Of a DNA stretch of 64,000 nucleotides, positions 1 through 8,585 are shown piece after piece. The first letter of the stretch is position 1. Each line of letters starts with the position of its first letter. Both the position numbers and the translations under genes were made by a program. The notes beneath the pieces were generated by a model. That model did no database searches. It saw only the letters and a list, made by a program, of their open reading frames with translations, and had not been told where the DNA came from. Source of the DNA: Bacteroidaceae bacterium (GTDB lineage: Bacteria > Bacteroidota > Bacteroidia > Bacteroidales > Bacteroidaceae). The stretch is from assembly GCA_017633615.1 (NCBI GenBank), contig JAGBPB010000058.1, positions 43,608 to 107,607 on the forward strand, written 5' to 3'.

Positions 1-579
1 TTTAAAAACAACTCTGTACCTTACATGAACTTCAACCGTTTCTGCTACAGAGACGGAACTATTTGGGGATGTGACAGTTATACGGATGCCGACTGGCCGC
101 GTGGCTTTTTGTACATGCACCAGTATCCGCAAAAGGACAGCCGTTATGCCGATGCCGGAGTCATTCTGGCATATTTGCGTAATGATGAACTGGCACAGTG
201 GAGCGGCACACAGACAGGCCGCCGCGGTGATGACTACAGGGAGTTCAAGGAGCGTAAGGCAGAAAGGCTTATAGCCGCTGCAGCAGAGCATTATCCTGAA
301 CTAAGGGACAGAGTGGAGCGTTGGTGGACATCGACACCCCTTACGTATCGTGATTATACCGGTGCAGTGGGAGGCGGGTTGTACGGTGTCGCAAAAGATG
401 TTGAACTGGGATTGTCCGGCAGGGTGCCTTACCGTACTCGTGTAAGAAACCTGTTTATGGCCGGTCAGTCTGTTAATTCACATGGCATCCTGGGTGTCCT
501 GGTGGGCAGCATGGTGGTGTGTGACAATATTTTAGGAAACGGAACCCTGTATGAAGGAATCATACGGGCAACCGATTGA
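1..579 (+). CDS. CrtI-like FAD-dependent oxidoreductase, C-terminal part
   Basis: Only the last 192 residues are present; the frame is open from the first bases of the window, so the gene starts to the left. The C-terminus shows the FAD-contacting segment of phytoene desaturase/retinol saturase-like enzymes (NLFMAGQSVNSHGILGV), preceded by STPLTYRDYTGAVGG. The next gene has the equivalent segments NLLLTGQNVNMHGIGGV and SPLTFRDWLG, so the two are tandem paralogues. Only 6 bp separate them. By family knowledge these enzymes desaturate, saturate or isomerise polyene, isoprenoid or retinoid-type chains using FAD. The substrate here is unknown. Family is confident, reaction is not. Confidence 0.8.
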   Translation, partial: FKNNSVPYMNFNRFCYRDGTIWGCDSYTDADWPRGFLYMHQYPQKDSRYADAGVILAYLRNDELAQWSGTQTGRRGDDYREFKERKAERLIAAAAEHYPELRDRVERWWTSTPLTYRDYTGAVGGGLYGVAKDVELGLSGRVPYRTRVRNLFMAGQSVNSHGILGVLVGSMVVCDNILGNGTLYEGIIRATD

Positions 580-585
580 GCAAGT

Positions 586-2073
586 ATGGATATTATAGTG
601 ATAGGTGCCGGTTTGGGTGGCCTTTTTTGTGGAGCGCTGCTTTCCAAGGAGGGACACAGAGTGACTGTGCTTGAGAAAAACCCGCTTATAGGTGGCGGAC
701 TGCAGACCTTTGTCCGTAAAGGAGAGAGGTATGAGACCGGTATGCATGTGGCGGGCGGATTCCACGATAAAGGTTCATTATACCGTATATGCAAATACCT
801 GGGCATATGGGACAGGATAGATATAGCATCATCTGATCTTGTATCAAGTGTAACATATCTCAAGGAAGGACTCACATTTAATATACCTGCCGGCAGGGAA
901 GCGTTCGTTGAGTACCTGTCATCAATTTATCCTGATGAGAGTGACGGCATAAGGAATTATACCGATGCTCTTTTCCGCCTGTCAGAGGAGGAGAAACTCT
1001 TCTACATGAAAAGTGGCGGAACCGGTTATCCTGAGCATTCTGATGAGTTCATGATGCCTGCTGACCGCTTTATCGCCAAATATATAAGGAATGAGCAGCT
1101 GCAGTCACTTCTGGCTTTTGTGAACTCTCTGTACGCAGGTGTGGCAGGGCATTCACCTACATATCTGCATGCCATGATATCAGTGATGTTCATTGATACG
1201 CCGTGCAGGTTTGCAGGAGGCAGCAGCCAGCTGGCCGATGCACTGGCATGGGTTATAGAGCAGGGCGGCGGAGCTGTACTGACACGCCGCAATGTGGAGC
1301 GTATTCTGGTTGAGGACCGTATGATAAAGTGTGTCATTGACTCTGAAGGCCGTGAATACAGGGCTGACTCATATATATCGGATATTCATCCCTGTATGCT
1401 TCTGGATAAGATTGAAGGCAAGGCATTCACTCCCGGTTATAGGGAACGTCTCAGAACTATTCCTGATACGGTATCGGCTTTCAAGGTATTTCTCAAACTC
1501 AAACCCGGAACGGTTCCTTTTGTGGAACATCCTGTATCTGTGCTTGATTCCATGTCAAATGCCTGGAAACTCTGTGAGTATGATGTGCAGGGCTGGCCTC
1601 ATGCAGTGGGTTGTTTCATGACACCGTCTGCTGACGGCAAGTGGGCTACCCATATATCGGCATTGTCACTTATGAGTTGGGATGAGGTGAGCTGTTGGGC
1701 AGATACATGTACTGGGCATCGTACACCTGAATATGAGGAGTGGAAACGTTCCCGCACCGAGAAGGTGCTTGATATGGTTGAGAAGGTATTTCCTGATATC
1801 AGGGAGTGCATGGATGACTGTTTTGCCGCATCACCGCTCACGTTCCGTGATTGGCTGGGCAGCAGGAACGGTTCCATATACGGCTATTTCAAGGACAGCG
1901 AGAACCTGATTCTTTCCCAGTTGCCCATACGGACAAAAGTGGGTAACCTCTTGCTTACAGGACAGAACGTAAATATGCACGGCATAGGCGGCGTGCCTAT
2001 GACGGCAATCGAGACAGCTGAGGTTTTGACAGGTAATGATGTGATAGTCAGTAAGATTAATAAAACAACATAA
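586..2073 (+). CDS. CrtI/retinol-saturase-like FAD-dependent oxidoreductase
   Basis: 495 residues, full length for the phytoene desaturase-like family. The N-terminus has the Rossmann dinucleotide motif IVIGAGLGGLFCGALL, followed by an acidic strand end (VTVLEKNPLIGGGLQT) typical of FAD binding. The C-terminal FAD segment is LLLTGQNVNMHGIGGV. It is the tandem paralogue of the truncated gene upstream and lies 7 bp before the radical SAM gene, so the three are probably co-transcribed. Inference: redox processing of a polyene, isoprenoid or fatty chain made by this cluster. A classical carotenoid role is not supported, because no phytoene synthase or cyclase is visible here. Confidence 0.82.
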   Translation: MDIIVIGAGLGGLFCGALLSKEGHRVTVLEKNPLIGGGLQTFVRKGERYETGMHVAGGFHDKGSLYRICKYLGIWDRIDIASSDLVSSVTYLKEGLTFNIPAGREAFVEYLSSIYPDESDGIRNYTDALFRLSEEEKLFYMKSGGTGYPEHSDEFMMPADRFIAKYIRNEQLQSLLAFVNSLYAGVAGHSPTYLHAMISVMFIDTPCRFAGGSSQLADALAWVIEQGGGAVLTRRNVERILVEDRMIKCVIDSEGREYRADSYISDIHPCMLLDKIEGKAFTPGYRERLRTIPDTVSAFKVFLKLKPGTVPFVEHPVSVLDSMSNAWKLCEYDVQGWPHAVGCFMTPSADGKWATHISALSLMSWDEVSCWADTCTGHRTPEYEEWKRSRTEKVLDMVEKVFPDIRECMDDCFAASPLTFRDWLGSRNGSIYGYFKDSENLILSQLPIRTKVGNLLLTGQNVNMHGIGGVPMTAIETAEVLTGNDVIVSKINKTT

Positions 2074-2080
2074 AGGGACT

Positions 2081-3376
2081 ATGAATTCTTTTAAACTGAA
2101 ACTGATATATCCCAAGTGGCAGAAGCTGAGAGGACAGACCACCTTCAACCTGCCGCCTCACGGACCGGTGGCATTTGCAGCTACCCTGCCTGAGTGGGTT
2201 GATGTTTCATTCACGGATGAGAATGTTGAGCCGATAGATTTCAATGAGGAGTGTGACGGTGTGGCTCTCTCAATGATGCTCAGCACCCAGGTAAAACGCG
2301 GGTGGGAGATAGCTGAGGAGTATCACAAGCGCGGTAAACTGGTTATGGCGGGCGGTATATCAACTATGCTGCATGCTGAGGATACCGTGAATCATGTGGA
2401 TTGTGTGTTCCTGGGTGAATCAGAGGGCCGCATGGAAGAGGTTATGCAGGACTGGGTAAACGGCAAACTGCGTAAGTTCTACAACTATATGGGCAATATG
2501 CCTCCTATTGAATCAGTGGGTCCGTGCCGTCGTGATCTCTACAAGCGTGAGCTCTACAACCATAAGGGCGTACAGATGGTTGACCTGTTCCATGCCAGCC
2601 GCGGATGCCGTTTCAGCTGCTATCCGTGCGCTGTGTCATATCTGGGAGGCCGTAAGTTCCGCCCGCGTCCCATTGACAAGGTTGTTGAGGATATGGCTGC
2701 CATTGAGAACAACCGTCTGTTCATAGTGGATAATTCACTGGCCCAGAACAAGGAATGGGAAAAGGAGCTGTTCACAGCCATAGCTCCGCTCAAGAAGAAA
2801 TGGATAAGCCATACCATAGAGGATGATCCTGAGGTTCTGGATCTGGCAGCCAAGGCAGGTGCCTGGTATGTGTATCAGGCGGTCTATGATACATCGGATT
2901 ACATCAAGGAGCGTGTTAAAAGATATCACGACTACGGCATAGGAGTAGAGGGTACAATCCTTCTGGGACTTGACAACCAGACGGAGGATGACATAAAGCG
3001 TCTGATTGATTTCCTGGGTGAGATTGACCTTGACCTGGCAGAGTTTACGGTCATGACTCCGTTCCCGCATACCAAGGGATATGATGACCTGCTGCGTCAG
3101 GGCCGCATATTTGATTTTGACTGGAACCATTACAATGCCGGTCAGGTGGTGTTCCAGCCCAAGCATATGAGTCCGGAGCGCCTACAGGAACTCTATGACT
3201 ATGCTTGGAAAAGTTTCTATGCCAGCGAGAGCCAGGAGCAGAAGATGTTCCGACTGTTCTGCAATGTTGCATTGCGTGAAATGGAAGAGGGGACCTACCG
3301 TCCGCGTGACCGCCGTCTTGCCAACAAGTCATTCGGCCGTGATGTTGACAGAAGTATAAGAAATGTAAATATATGA
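2081..3376 (+). CDS. B12-binding-domain radical SAM protein
   Basis: 431 residues. The first ~135 form a cobalamin-binding-like alpha/beta domain (LVMAGGISTM, VFLGESEGRMEEV) with no DxHxxG base-off motif, as in many B12-dependent radical SAM proteins. The 4Fe-4S ligand motif CxxxCxxC is Cys176, Cys180 and Cys183 (GCRFSCYPCA), followed by a TIM-barrel-like region containing the GxxLG-type stretch GTILLGLDNQTEDD. Known members perform methylations, cyclisations or other radical chemistry on lipids, antibiotics and tetrapyrroles. The substrate here cannot be read from sequence. It overlaps the next start codon (ATGA), implying translational coupling with the 120-residue protein. Confidence 0.85.
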   Translation: MNSFKLKLIYPKWQKLRGQTTFNLPPHGPVAFAATLPEWVDVSFTDENVEPIDFNEECDGVALSMMLSTQVKRGWEIAEEYHKRGKLVMAGGISTMLHAEDTVNHVDCVFLGESEGRMEEVMQDWVNGKLRKFYNYMGNMPPIESVGPCRRDLYKRELYNHKGVQMVDLFHASRGCRFSCYPCAVSYLGGRKFRPRPIDKVVEDMAAIENNRLFIVDNSLAQNKEWEKELFTAIAPLKKKWISHTIEDDPEVLDLAAKAGAWYVYQAVYDTSDYIKERVKRYHDYGIGVEGTILLGLDNQTEDDIKRLIDFLGEIDLDLAEFTVMTPFPHTKGYDDLLRQGRIFDFDWNHYNAGQVVFQPKHMSPERLQELYDYAWKSFYASESQEQKMFRLFCNVALREMEEGTYRPRDRRLANKSFGRDVDRSIRNVNI

Positions 3377-3735
3377 AAGTATCACCTGATTATTACGACG
3401 AGATATTCAGCTTTAAAGGCGAATGGGATATGCCATCGGCTTGCGGCCTCAAGATTCGCCAGTCGGAGGGCAAAACATACGTTATTGTAACAGAACTGTA
3501 TCAGGATAATCCCGGTACTTCAGTGACATATGCCGGACAGAAGCTGGCTGATCAGATTTGTGAGGCAAAGGGTTTGAAACTCAGTGATATAGTCTATATA
3601 GAGTGCAATCCCAATACTAACTCCAAACTGTCTTTTTATGATGAGGAGTTCTTTCAGGTTAGTTTTGATGCAGACTTGCAACACCGTTACAGGCAGCTTG
3701 ACAGGTCAGAGATAATGAAAATAACGGCAGAGTGA
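3373..3735 (+). CDS. Unrecognised 120-residue protein
   Basis: I do not recognise this family. It is a soluble, acidic, mixed alpha/beta protein of 120 residues with no signal peptide or membrane segment. Notable segments are EWDMPSACGLKI near the N-terminus, VIVTELYQDNPGTSVT in the middle, and IECNPNTNSKLSFYDEEFFQ towards the end. Its ATG overlaps the stop of the radical SAM gene, and its TGA overlaps the start of the hydrolase gene. This double coupling marks it as a genuine operon member. It could be a partner or accessory subunit of the radical SAM enzyme, which is inference from position only. Confidence 0.8.
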   Translation: MKVSPDYYDEIFSFKGEWDMPSACGLKIRQSEGKTYVIVTELYQDNPGTSVTYAGQKLADQICEAKGLKLSDIVYIECNPNTNSKLSFYDEEFFQVSFDADLQHRYRQLDRSEIMKITAE

Positions 3736-4616
3736 TGCTCGGAAGGTTATTACTGCTTATTCCACTCATAGTTATTCCCGGCAAGAACAGTATGAATCCC
3801 TGGGCTGAAGAAGATAAACGTGCTGAAGAGGTGGTATTCACACCTTATCTTGCCGATGGAGGAAATGATTCTCCTGCGGTCATTGTCTGCCCGGGCGGAA
3901 GCTACTGCTGGCTTGACGTGAAGGGTGAAGGTATTGAGGTGGCAGAGTGGTTGCAGAGTCAGGGGATATCGGCTTTCCTGCTGCAATACAGGACAGCCGG
4001 ATTCGGGGCCTATTTTACGCGTTACCGATATGTGTCACGCGGCAACAGGCATCCCGATATGATATGTGATTTGCAGAGAGCAATCCGATATGTCCGCGAG
4101 AACGCTGAAAGTTTGGGTATTAACCCGGATAAACTGGGTGTTCTGGGTTTCTCGGCAGGCGGGCATCTGGCATTGTGCTCAGCCTGTTTCAGTGCCACAG
4201 ACTATACGGATCTGCCTGAAGGACCGGCCAAGGTGTCATTGAGACCGGCTTTTGTAGGTGCCATATATCCTGTGGTGACTCTAAGCGGTGAGTATGCACA
4301 TAAACGTTCGCGCCGCGGGTTGCTGGGTGAGTGGGGCAAGCACAACAGAAAACTCAGAGAGAATCTCTCTGTTGAGAAAAATATCCCAGCTGATTGTCCG
4401 CCGGTGTTCATTGCAAACTGCAAGGATGATCCTGTTGTGGATTGGCACAACTCAGTTTTGCTTGATGAGGCTCTGACAGCGGCTGGAATTGAGCACACCT
4501 ATATACAGTATGAGACCGGCCGTCATGGATTCGGAGTGAGCGAGGTGTACGGCAGCAAAGAGTCCAGAGAGTGGAAACTGAGGTTTAAGGAATGGTTGAA
4601 CGGCTTAAAAATCTAG
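3735..4616 (+). CDS. Alpha/beta hydrolase (esterase/BD-FAE-like)
   Basis: 293 residues. The nucleophile elbow is GFSAGG with Ser140; the likely acid is Asp231 or Asp232 (CKDDPVVDWHNS) and the histidine is His264 (GRHGFGV). An oxyanion-type PGGSYCW motif sits near residue 53. The first ~15 residues are strongly hydrophobic, which may be a membrane anchor or signal, with no clear cleavage site. A GTG three bases upstream is an alternative start. The family includes small esterases and acetylxylan-esterase-like enzymes. In this operon it may hydrolyse an ester or thioester intermediate, though it could equally belong with the GH43 gene downstream. Confidence 0.8.
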   Translation: MLGRLLLLIPLIVIPGKNSMNPWAEEDKRAEEVVFTPYLADGGNDSPAVIVCPGGSYCWLDVKGEGIEVAEWLQSQGISAFLLQYRTAGFGAYFTRYRYVSRGNRHPDMICDLQRAIRYVRENAESLGINPDKLGVLGFSAGGHLALCSACFSATDYTDLPEGPAKVSLRPAFVGAIYPVVTLSGEYAHKRSRRGLLGEWGKHNRKLRENLSVEKNIPADCPPVFIANCKDDPVVDWHNSVLLDEALTAAGIEHTYIQYETGRHGFGVSEVYGSKESREWKLRFKEWLNGLKI

Positions 4617-4619
4617 GTT

Positions 4620-5915
4620 ATGGTAAAGGATATAGAATTTGAAAGTCCTGAACGGATCAAGGAGTTTCAGGAGAAACTGCTCAAGAAACATCTGGTTTAT
4701 CTGAGTGAGAACTCCCCATATTACAGGAGATTGTTTGACAGCTACGGTATAAGGATTGACAAGATAAGACATCTGGAGGATCTTGTAAGGATTCCGTTTA
4801 CTGAGAAAAAGGACTTGCAGCTCTATAATGATGACTTTTGCTGTGTTCCACGCAAAAAGATAATCGACTACATAACCACATCAGGTACACTGGGTGATCC
4901 AGTCCTGTTCGGTTGCACGGAAAAAGACCTGCAGCGCCTTGCCTTCAATGAGAAGAAGTCATTTGAGTGCGCCGGCCTTACTGATGAGAGCGTACTGCAG
5001 CTGATGACCACGCTTGACAAGCGTTTCATGGCCGGTATGGCCTATTTCCTGGGCCTCAGGGAGATGGGGGCAGGTGTAATTCGTGTAGGTAACGGTATTC
5101 CTGAACTGCAGTGGGATACCATACGCCGTTTCCATCCTGATGCCATAATGTGCGTGCCGTCATTCATTCTCAAGCTGATAGATTATGCTGAGGCGCACGA
5201 TATTGATTATCGCTCCAGCAGCATACGCCGTATAATTGGCATAGGTGAGGGACTGCGTGACCAGAAGTTCAATCTAAATCTGTTGGGCAGCCAGATTCAT
5301 GAGAAATGGCCCCAGGTACAGCTGTTTGCAACATACTCATCGACAGAGATGGGAGCCACCTTCAGCGAGTGTGAGTACGGTATGGGCGGTCACGTACATC
5401 CTGAACTCATCATCGTGGAGATTATAGGTGATGACGGTATGCCTGTGGCCGACGGTCAGCCGGGTGAGGTGGTGGTTACCACACTTGGAGTTGAGGGAAT
5501 GCCTCTGCTCCGTTTCCGTACGGGTGATATAGCTTGCAAGCATGTGGAGCAGTGCCGTTGCGGCCGATGGTCTTACCGCCTGTCACCTCTGCTGGGACGC
5601 AAGAACAATATGATCAAGCTCAAGGGCACCACGCTCTATCCGCCAGCCATAAATGATGTGCTGGACAATACTGATTATGTTGATAATTACGTTGTTATAG
5701 TACGCAACAGCGATGCCGGAACAGATGATGTGCTGGTTAAGGTCGGGCTTAGACATGATCCTGGCTTTGATGCCGTAAAGGAACTCAAGGACCGTTTCCG
5801 CTCACGCATTCGTGTGGCCCCGGAGATTGAGATTTGCCCAGTTGATGAGATTCATGCAATCAACTATCCGCCCACAGGCCGCAAGCCGGTCAAGTTCATT
5901 GATGAAAGGAAATAA
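4620..5915 (+). CDS. PaaK-like AMP-dependent ligase (adenylate-forming)
   Basis: 431 residues, the usual length of phenylacetate-CoA-ligase-like enzymes. Motifs are the P-loop-like TTSGTLGDPVLF, the ATYSSTEMG adenine/acyl pocket segment, RFRTGDIA, and the C-terminal-domain hinge RLSPLLGRKNNMIKLKG, where PaaK enzymes typically have GR-DDM. It would activate a carboxylic acid with ATP for transfer to CoA or a carrier protein. The acid may be aromatic or fatty; sequence alone does not say. Stop and next start overlap (TAATG), coupling it to the acyltransferase. An activating ligase plus an acyltransferase fits assembly of an acylated lipid or polyene product. Confidence 0.82.
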   Translation: MVKDIEFESPERIKEFQEKLLKKHLVYLSENSPYYRRLFDSYGIRIDKIRHLEDLVRIPFTEKKDLQLYNDDFCCVPRKKIIDYITTSGTLGDPVLFGCTEKDLQRLAFNEKKSFECAGLTDESVLQLMTTLDKRFMAGMAYFLGLREMGAGVIRVGNGIPELQWDTIRRFHPDAIMCVPSFILKLIDYAEAHDIDYRSSSIRRIIGIGEGLRDQKFNLNLLGSQIHEKWPQVQLFATYSSTEMGATFSECEYGMGGHVHPELIIVEIIGDDGMPVADGQPGEVVVTTLGVEGMPLLRFRTGDIACKHVEQCRCGRWSYRLSPLLGRKNNMIKLKGTTLYPPAINDVLDNTDYVDNYVVIVRNSDAGTDDVLVKVGLRHDPGFDAVKELKDRFRSRIRVAPEIEICPVDEIHAINYPPTGRKPVKFIDERK

Positions 5916-7048
5916 TGACTATGGAGAGAGAGACCCGTTTTGATGATATCCGTCCGTATTGGGATGAGGAGATACCCGCCGCAATGCAGCGCATAGTATC
6001 TGATCCGTATTTTCCGCCAGTGGCACAGTATGTCTATCCGGACCGTACTGTAGCTGAGGTAAAGGATATCATGCTCAATTGCCGTAATATCTACGAGTTC
6101 CAGACTACGGTCATGAAACAGGTAAATGAGCAGGTGATAGAACGTACCACCGATGGTCTTACATATGGTGGCATAGAGCGTCTTGATCCTTCAAAACGAT
6201 ACCTTTTTGTAAGCAATCACAGGGATATAGTCCTTGACTCATGCCTGCTTATGTATATCCTGCATACCAATGGCCACAAGATTGGTGAGATTACCTTTGG
6301 TTCCAATCTCATGAAAGGTCAGATGGTCATAGACATAGGCAAGAGCAACAAGATGTTCAAGGTGGAGCGTGGCGGTAATCCGCGTGAGCTTTACATTACG
6401 TCGGTGCATCTTTCAGAATATATCCGGTATGCAATTACAGAGAAGCATGAGTCCGTATGGATAGCCCAGCGCAACGGCCGTACCAAGGATGGTATTGACC
6501 GGACAGACCAGGGATTGATCAAGATGTTCGGCCTAAGCGGCGGAAAGGATCGCGTGCAGGCTCTTGCAGAACTTAACATTGTTCCCGTATCGGTTTCATA
6601 TGAGTGGGAGTCATGTGACATTCTGAAAGCCCTTGAACTTTATGCATCACGTGACGGCAAGCCTTATGTAAAGAAACCGGGTGAGGACCTTAACAGCATT
6701 CTTACCGGAATAACCCAGCCTAAGGGCAGGGTACACATTGAACTGTGCGAGCCTCTGACCGCTGCAGACTTGAGTGCTATCCCGTCAGATTATGCCGATG
6801 CACAGTTCCGTCACAGTGTGGCGGATATAATGGATGAACGCATCTGCAAAGGCTACCGTCTGTATCCCAATGCCTATATAGCACATGATATCCGTTCAGG
6901 CAGCAACCGTTATGCAGACCGATACAATCAGGAACAGTACAACGCATTCAAGGCCCGCTTGGCAGATCTGGAAAAGTACGGTAGTGACCCTGCGTTAAAG
7001 GATATATTCCTTGGCATCTACGCCAATCCGATTGATAATAGTTATTGA
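5915..7048 (+). CDS. PlsC-type acyltransferase (LPLAT family)
   Basis: 377 residues, longer than E. coli PlsC and similar to the long Bacteroidetes lysophospholipid acyltransferase-like proteins. The catalytic block reads SNHRDIVLDSCLL. Between the histidine and the final aspartate there are five residues rather than the four of the textbook HX4D motif. The acyl-acceptor block may be KVERGGNPRE with IAQRNGRTKDG. There is no signal peptide or obvious membrane helix. Coupled to the ligase by a TAATG overlap, it is likely the acyl-transfer step of the cluster. The acceptor (glycerol phosphate, sugar, polyene or amino lipid) is unknown. Confidence 0.83.
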   Translation: MTMERETRFDDIRPYWDEEIPAAMQRIVSDPYFPPVAQYVYPDRTVAEVKDIMLNCRNIYEFQTTVMKQVNEQVIERTTDGLTYGGIERLDPSKRYLFVSNHRDIVLDSCLLMYILHTNGHKIGEITFGSNLMKGQMVIDIGKSNKMFKVERGGNPRELYITSVHLSEYIRYAITEKHESVWIAQRNGRTKDGIDRTDQGLIKMFGLSGGKDRVQALAELNIVPVSVSYEWESCDILKALELYASRDGKPYVKKPGEDLNSILTGITQPKGRVHIELCEPLTAADLSAIPSDYADAQFRHSVADIMDERICKGYRLYPNAYIAHDIRSGSNRYADRYNQEQYNAFKARLADLEKYGSDPALKDIFLGIYANPIDNSY

Positions 7049-7062
7049 CAAGTATAGAGATT

Positions 7063-8478
7063 ATGAGAATTAAATCCTTTGTTATTATGGCTGTTGCAGC
7101 AGTGTCTTTGCTTATGACCGGTTGCAATGAGCAGAAAGCTCCCATCAAAGTGTGCATATTCCCGGGTGACTATCCTGATCCCACCATCCTCAGGGACGGT
7201 AATGATTATTACATGGCCCATTCCAACTTTACCTATTATCCCGGACTGCTTATATGGCATTCTACGGATCTGCTTCATTGGGAGCCTATAGCGCGTGCGG
7301 TGCAGGGACATGACTATTCAATTTATGCCCCTGACCTTTGCAAGGTGAACGGCAAATACTACATCTACTATCCCACCAGTACGGGTGAGAACTTTGTGGT
7401 TACCGCCGATAAGATTGAAGGCCCCTGGAGTGATCCTGTCAAACTGCGTGTAAGCGGTATTGACCCCGGTCATGCAATTGATGCCGATGGCAACCGCTAC
7501 CTCTATACCAATAACGGCCATGTGGCACCTCTGTCTGCTGACGGTCTCTCCATAACTGGTCAGAACAAGAAGGTATATGATCCTTGGCAGTATCCTGAGG
7601 AGTGGGAGACAGAGGGCATGTGGCTTGAGTCACCTAAAATCCTCAAGCGCGGTGAGTATTATTATCTGGTTAGTGCTGAGGGAGGTACGGCAGGCCCCGC
7701 CACCAGCCATATGTGCGTAGTGGCCCGCAGCAAGTCAGTTACAGGTCCTTGGGAGAACAGCCCTTACAATCCGCTGGTACATACCTATTCTATAGATGAG
7801 GAGTGGTGGTCAAAAGGTCACGGCACTTTGGTTGATGATCCTGACGGCAACTGGTATATAGTTTATCATGCCTACCGCAACGGCTATCATACACTTGGCC
7901 GCAGTACCATTATTGAAAGCGTAAACTGGACCAAGGACGGCTGGCCCGTTCTGGCAGAGAAGGATGGTGCCAAGTGGGAGAACGGCGGCCTGCAGGACTA
8001 CGATTACCTGCGTCACTATGAGAATCCGCTCATGTGGGCCAAATGGGAGCCAGGCTTTGATAACGGCACCCTTATGACCACAACAGCTGTAGATACCAAG
8101 TATGAGATAAAAGCCAAGTTCAGCATAGGAGAGGGTGGCCGTGCCGGACTCTACCTGTTCTATAATGAGGATGCGTTCATCGGTATTCAGGGAACGGAAT
8201 CAGAGGCTACATTCAAAAATCATCAGAACAAGGGCACTGTAACAATAGGTACCCAACATGATGCAAGCAATACCTTATACGTCAAGATAATCAACGATTG
8301 CAACAAGGTAACAATATCGCAGAGTCTGGACGGTAAGACCTGGCTTGACATAAACAAAGACGTGGATGTATCAGAATACCACCACAACGTCTATAAAGGT
8401 TTCTTTGCTCTGCGTCCAGCCTACTTCCTGGCTGGTGACGCCAAGTTGGAATCCTTTGACTATAAGGTAATAGAGTGA
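7063..8478 (+). CDS. Glycoside hydrolase family 43 lipoprotein
   Basis: 471 residues starting at ATG 7063. The signal ends in the lipobox LMTGC (Cys21), so it is probably a surface or periplasmic lipoprotein. The GH43 five-bladed propeller is indicated by the catalytic base Asp39 in DYPDPTILRDG, the pKa-modulating Asp134 in SGIDPGHAID, and the acid candidate Glu189 in WLESPKILKRGEYYYL. The last ~150 residues form a beta-rich accessory domain of the kind often appended in GH43 (GRAGLYLFYNEDAFIGIQ). Family activities are alpha-arabinofuranosidase, beta-xylosidase and related exo-activities. It follows the acyltransferase by 14 bp, but its function is unlike that operon. No SusC/SusD pair is nearby. 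Confidence 0.88.
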   Translation: MRIKSFVIMAVAAVSLLMTGCNEQKAPIKVCIFPGDYPDPTILRDGNDYYMAHSNFTYYPGLLIWHSTDLLHWEPIARAVQGHDYSIYAPDLCKVNGKYYIYYPTSTGENFVVTADKIEGPWSDPVKLRVSGIDPGHAIDADGNRYLYTNNGHVAPLSADGLSITGQNKKVYDPWQYPEEWETEGMWLESPKILKRGEYYYLVSAEGGTAGPATSHMCVVARSKSVTGPWENSPYNPLVHTYSIDEEWWSKGHGTLVDDPDGNWYIVYHAYRNGYHTLGRSTIIESVNWTKDGWPVLAEKDGAKWENGGLQDYDYLRHYENPLMWAKWEPGFDNGTLMTTTAVDTKYEIKAKFSIGEGGRAGLYLFYNEDAFIGIQGTESEATFKNHQNKGTVTIGTQHDASNTLYVKIINDCNKVTISQSLDGKTWLDINKDVDVSEYHHNVYKGFFALRPAYFLAGDAKLESFDYKVIE

Positions 8479-8529
8479 TATTGATGGTGTTTTTTGTGAT
8501 AAAATAGAAGAATTATTCAGATAGTTCTT

Positions 8530-8537
8530 TATATTTG
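8530..8537 (+). promoter_or_regulatory. Bacteroidetes -7 box (TATATTTG)
   Basis: TATATTTG matches the Bacteroidetes TAnnTTTG element 49 bp before the start of the next gene. No TTG-type -33 box sits at the usual 19-21 bp spacing, so the promoter would be of moderate quality. The predicted leader contains the small hairpin described separately. Confidence 0.5.
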
Positions 8538-8553
8538 CGATAGATAAATGTTA

Positions 8554-8569
8554 TCCCGTTGGTTCGGGA
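8554..8569 (+). other. Small 5' leader hairpin
   Basis: TCCCG-TTGGTT-CGGGA forms a 5-bp stem with a 6-nt loop. The flanking TTA and TAA can extend it across a 2-nt bulge. It lies 16 nt before the ATG at 8586 and inside the predicted leader. It could affect mRNA stability or initiation; no known riboswitch is recognised. Confidence 0.35.
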
Positions 8570-8585
8570 AGATAATTAAAAGATT

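Noticed and set aside
1..2073. Carotenoid biosynthesis from CrtI-like genes
   Set aside because: No phytoene synthase, cyclase or GGPP synthase is visible. The CrtI-like fold alone is not specific to carotenoids.
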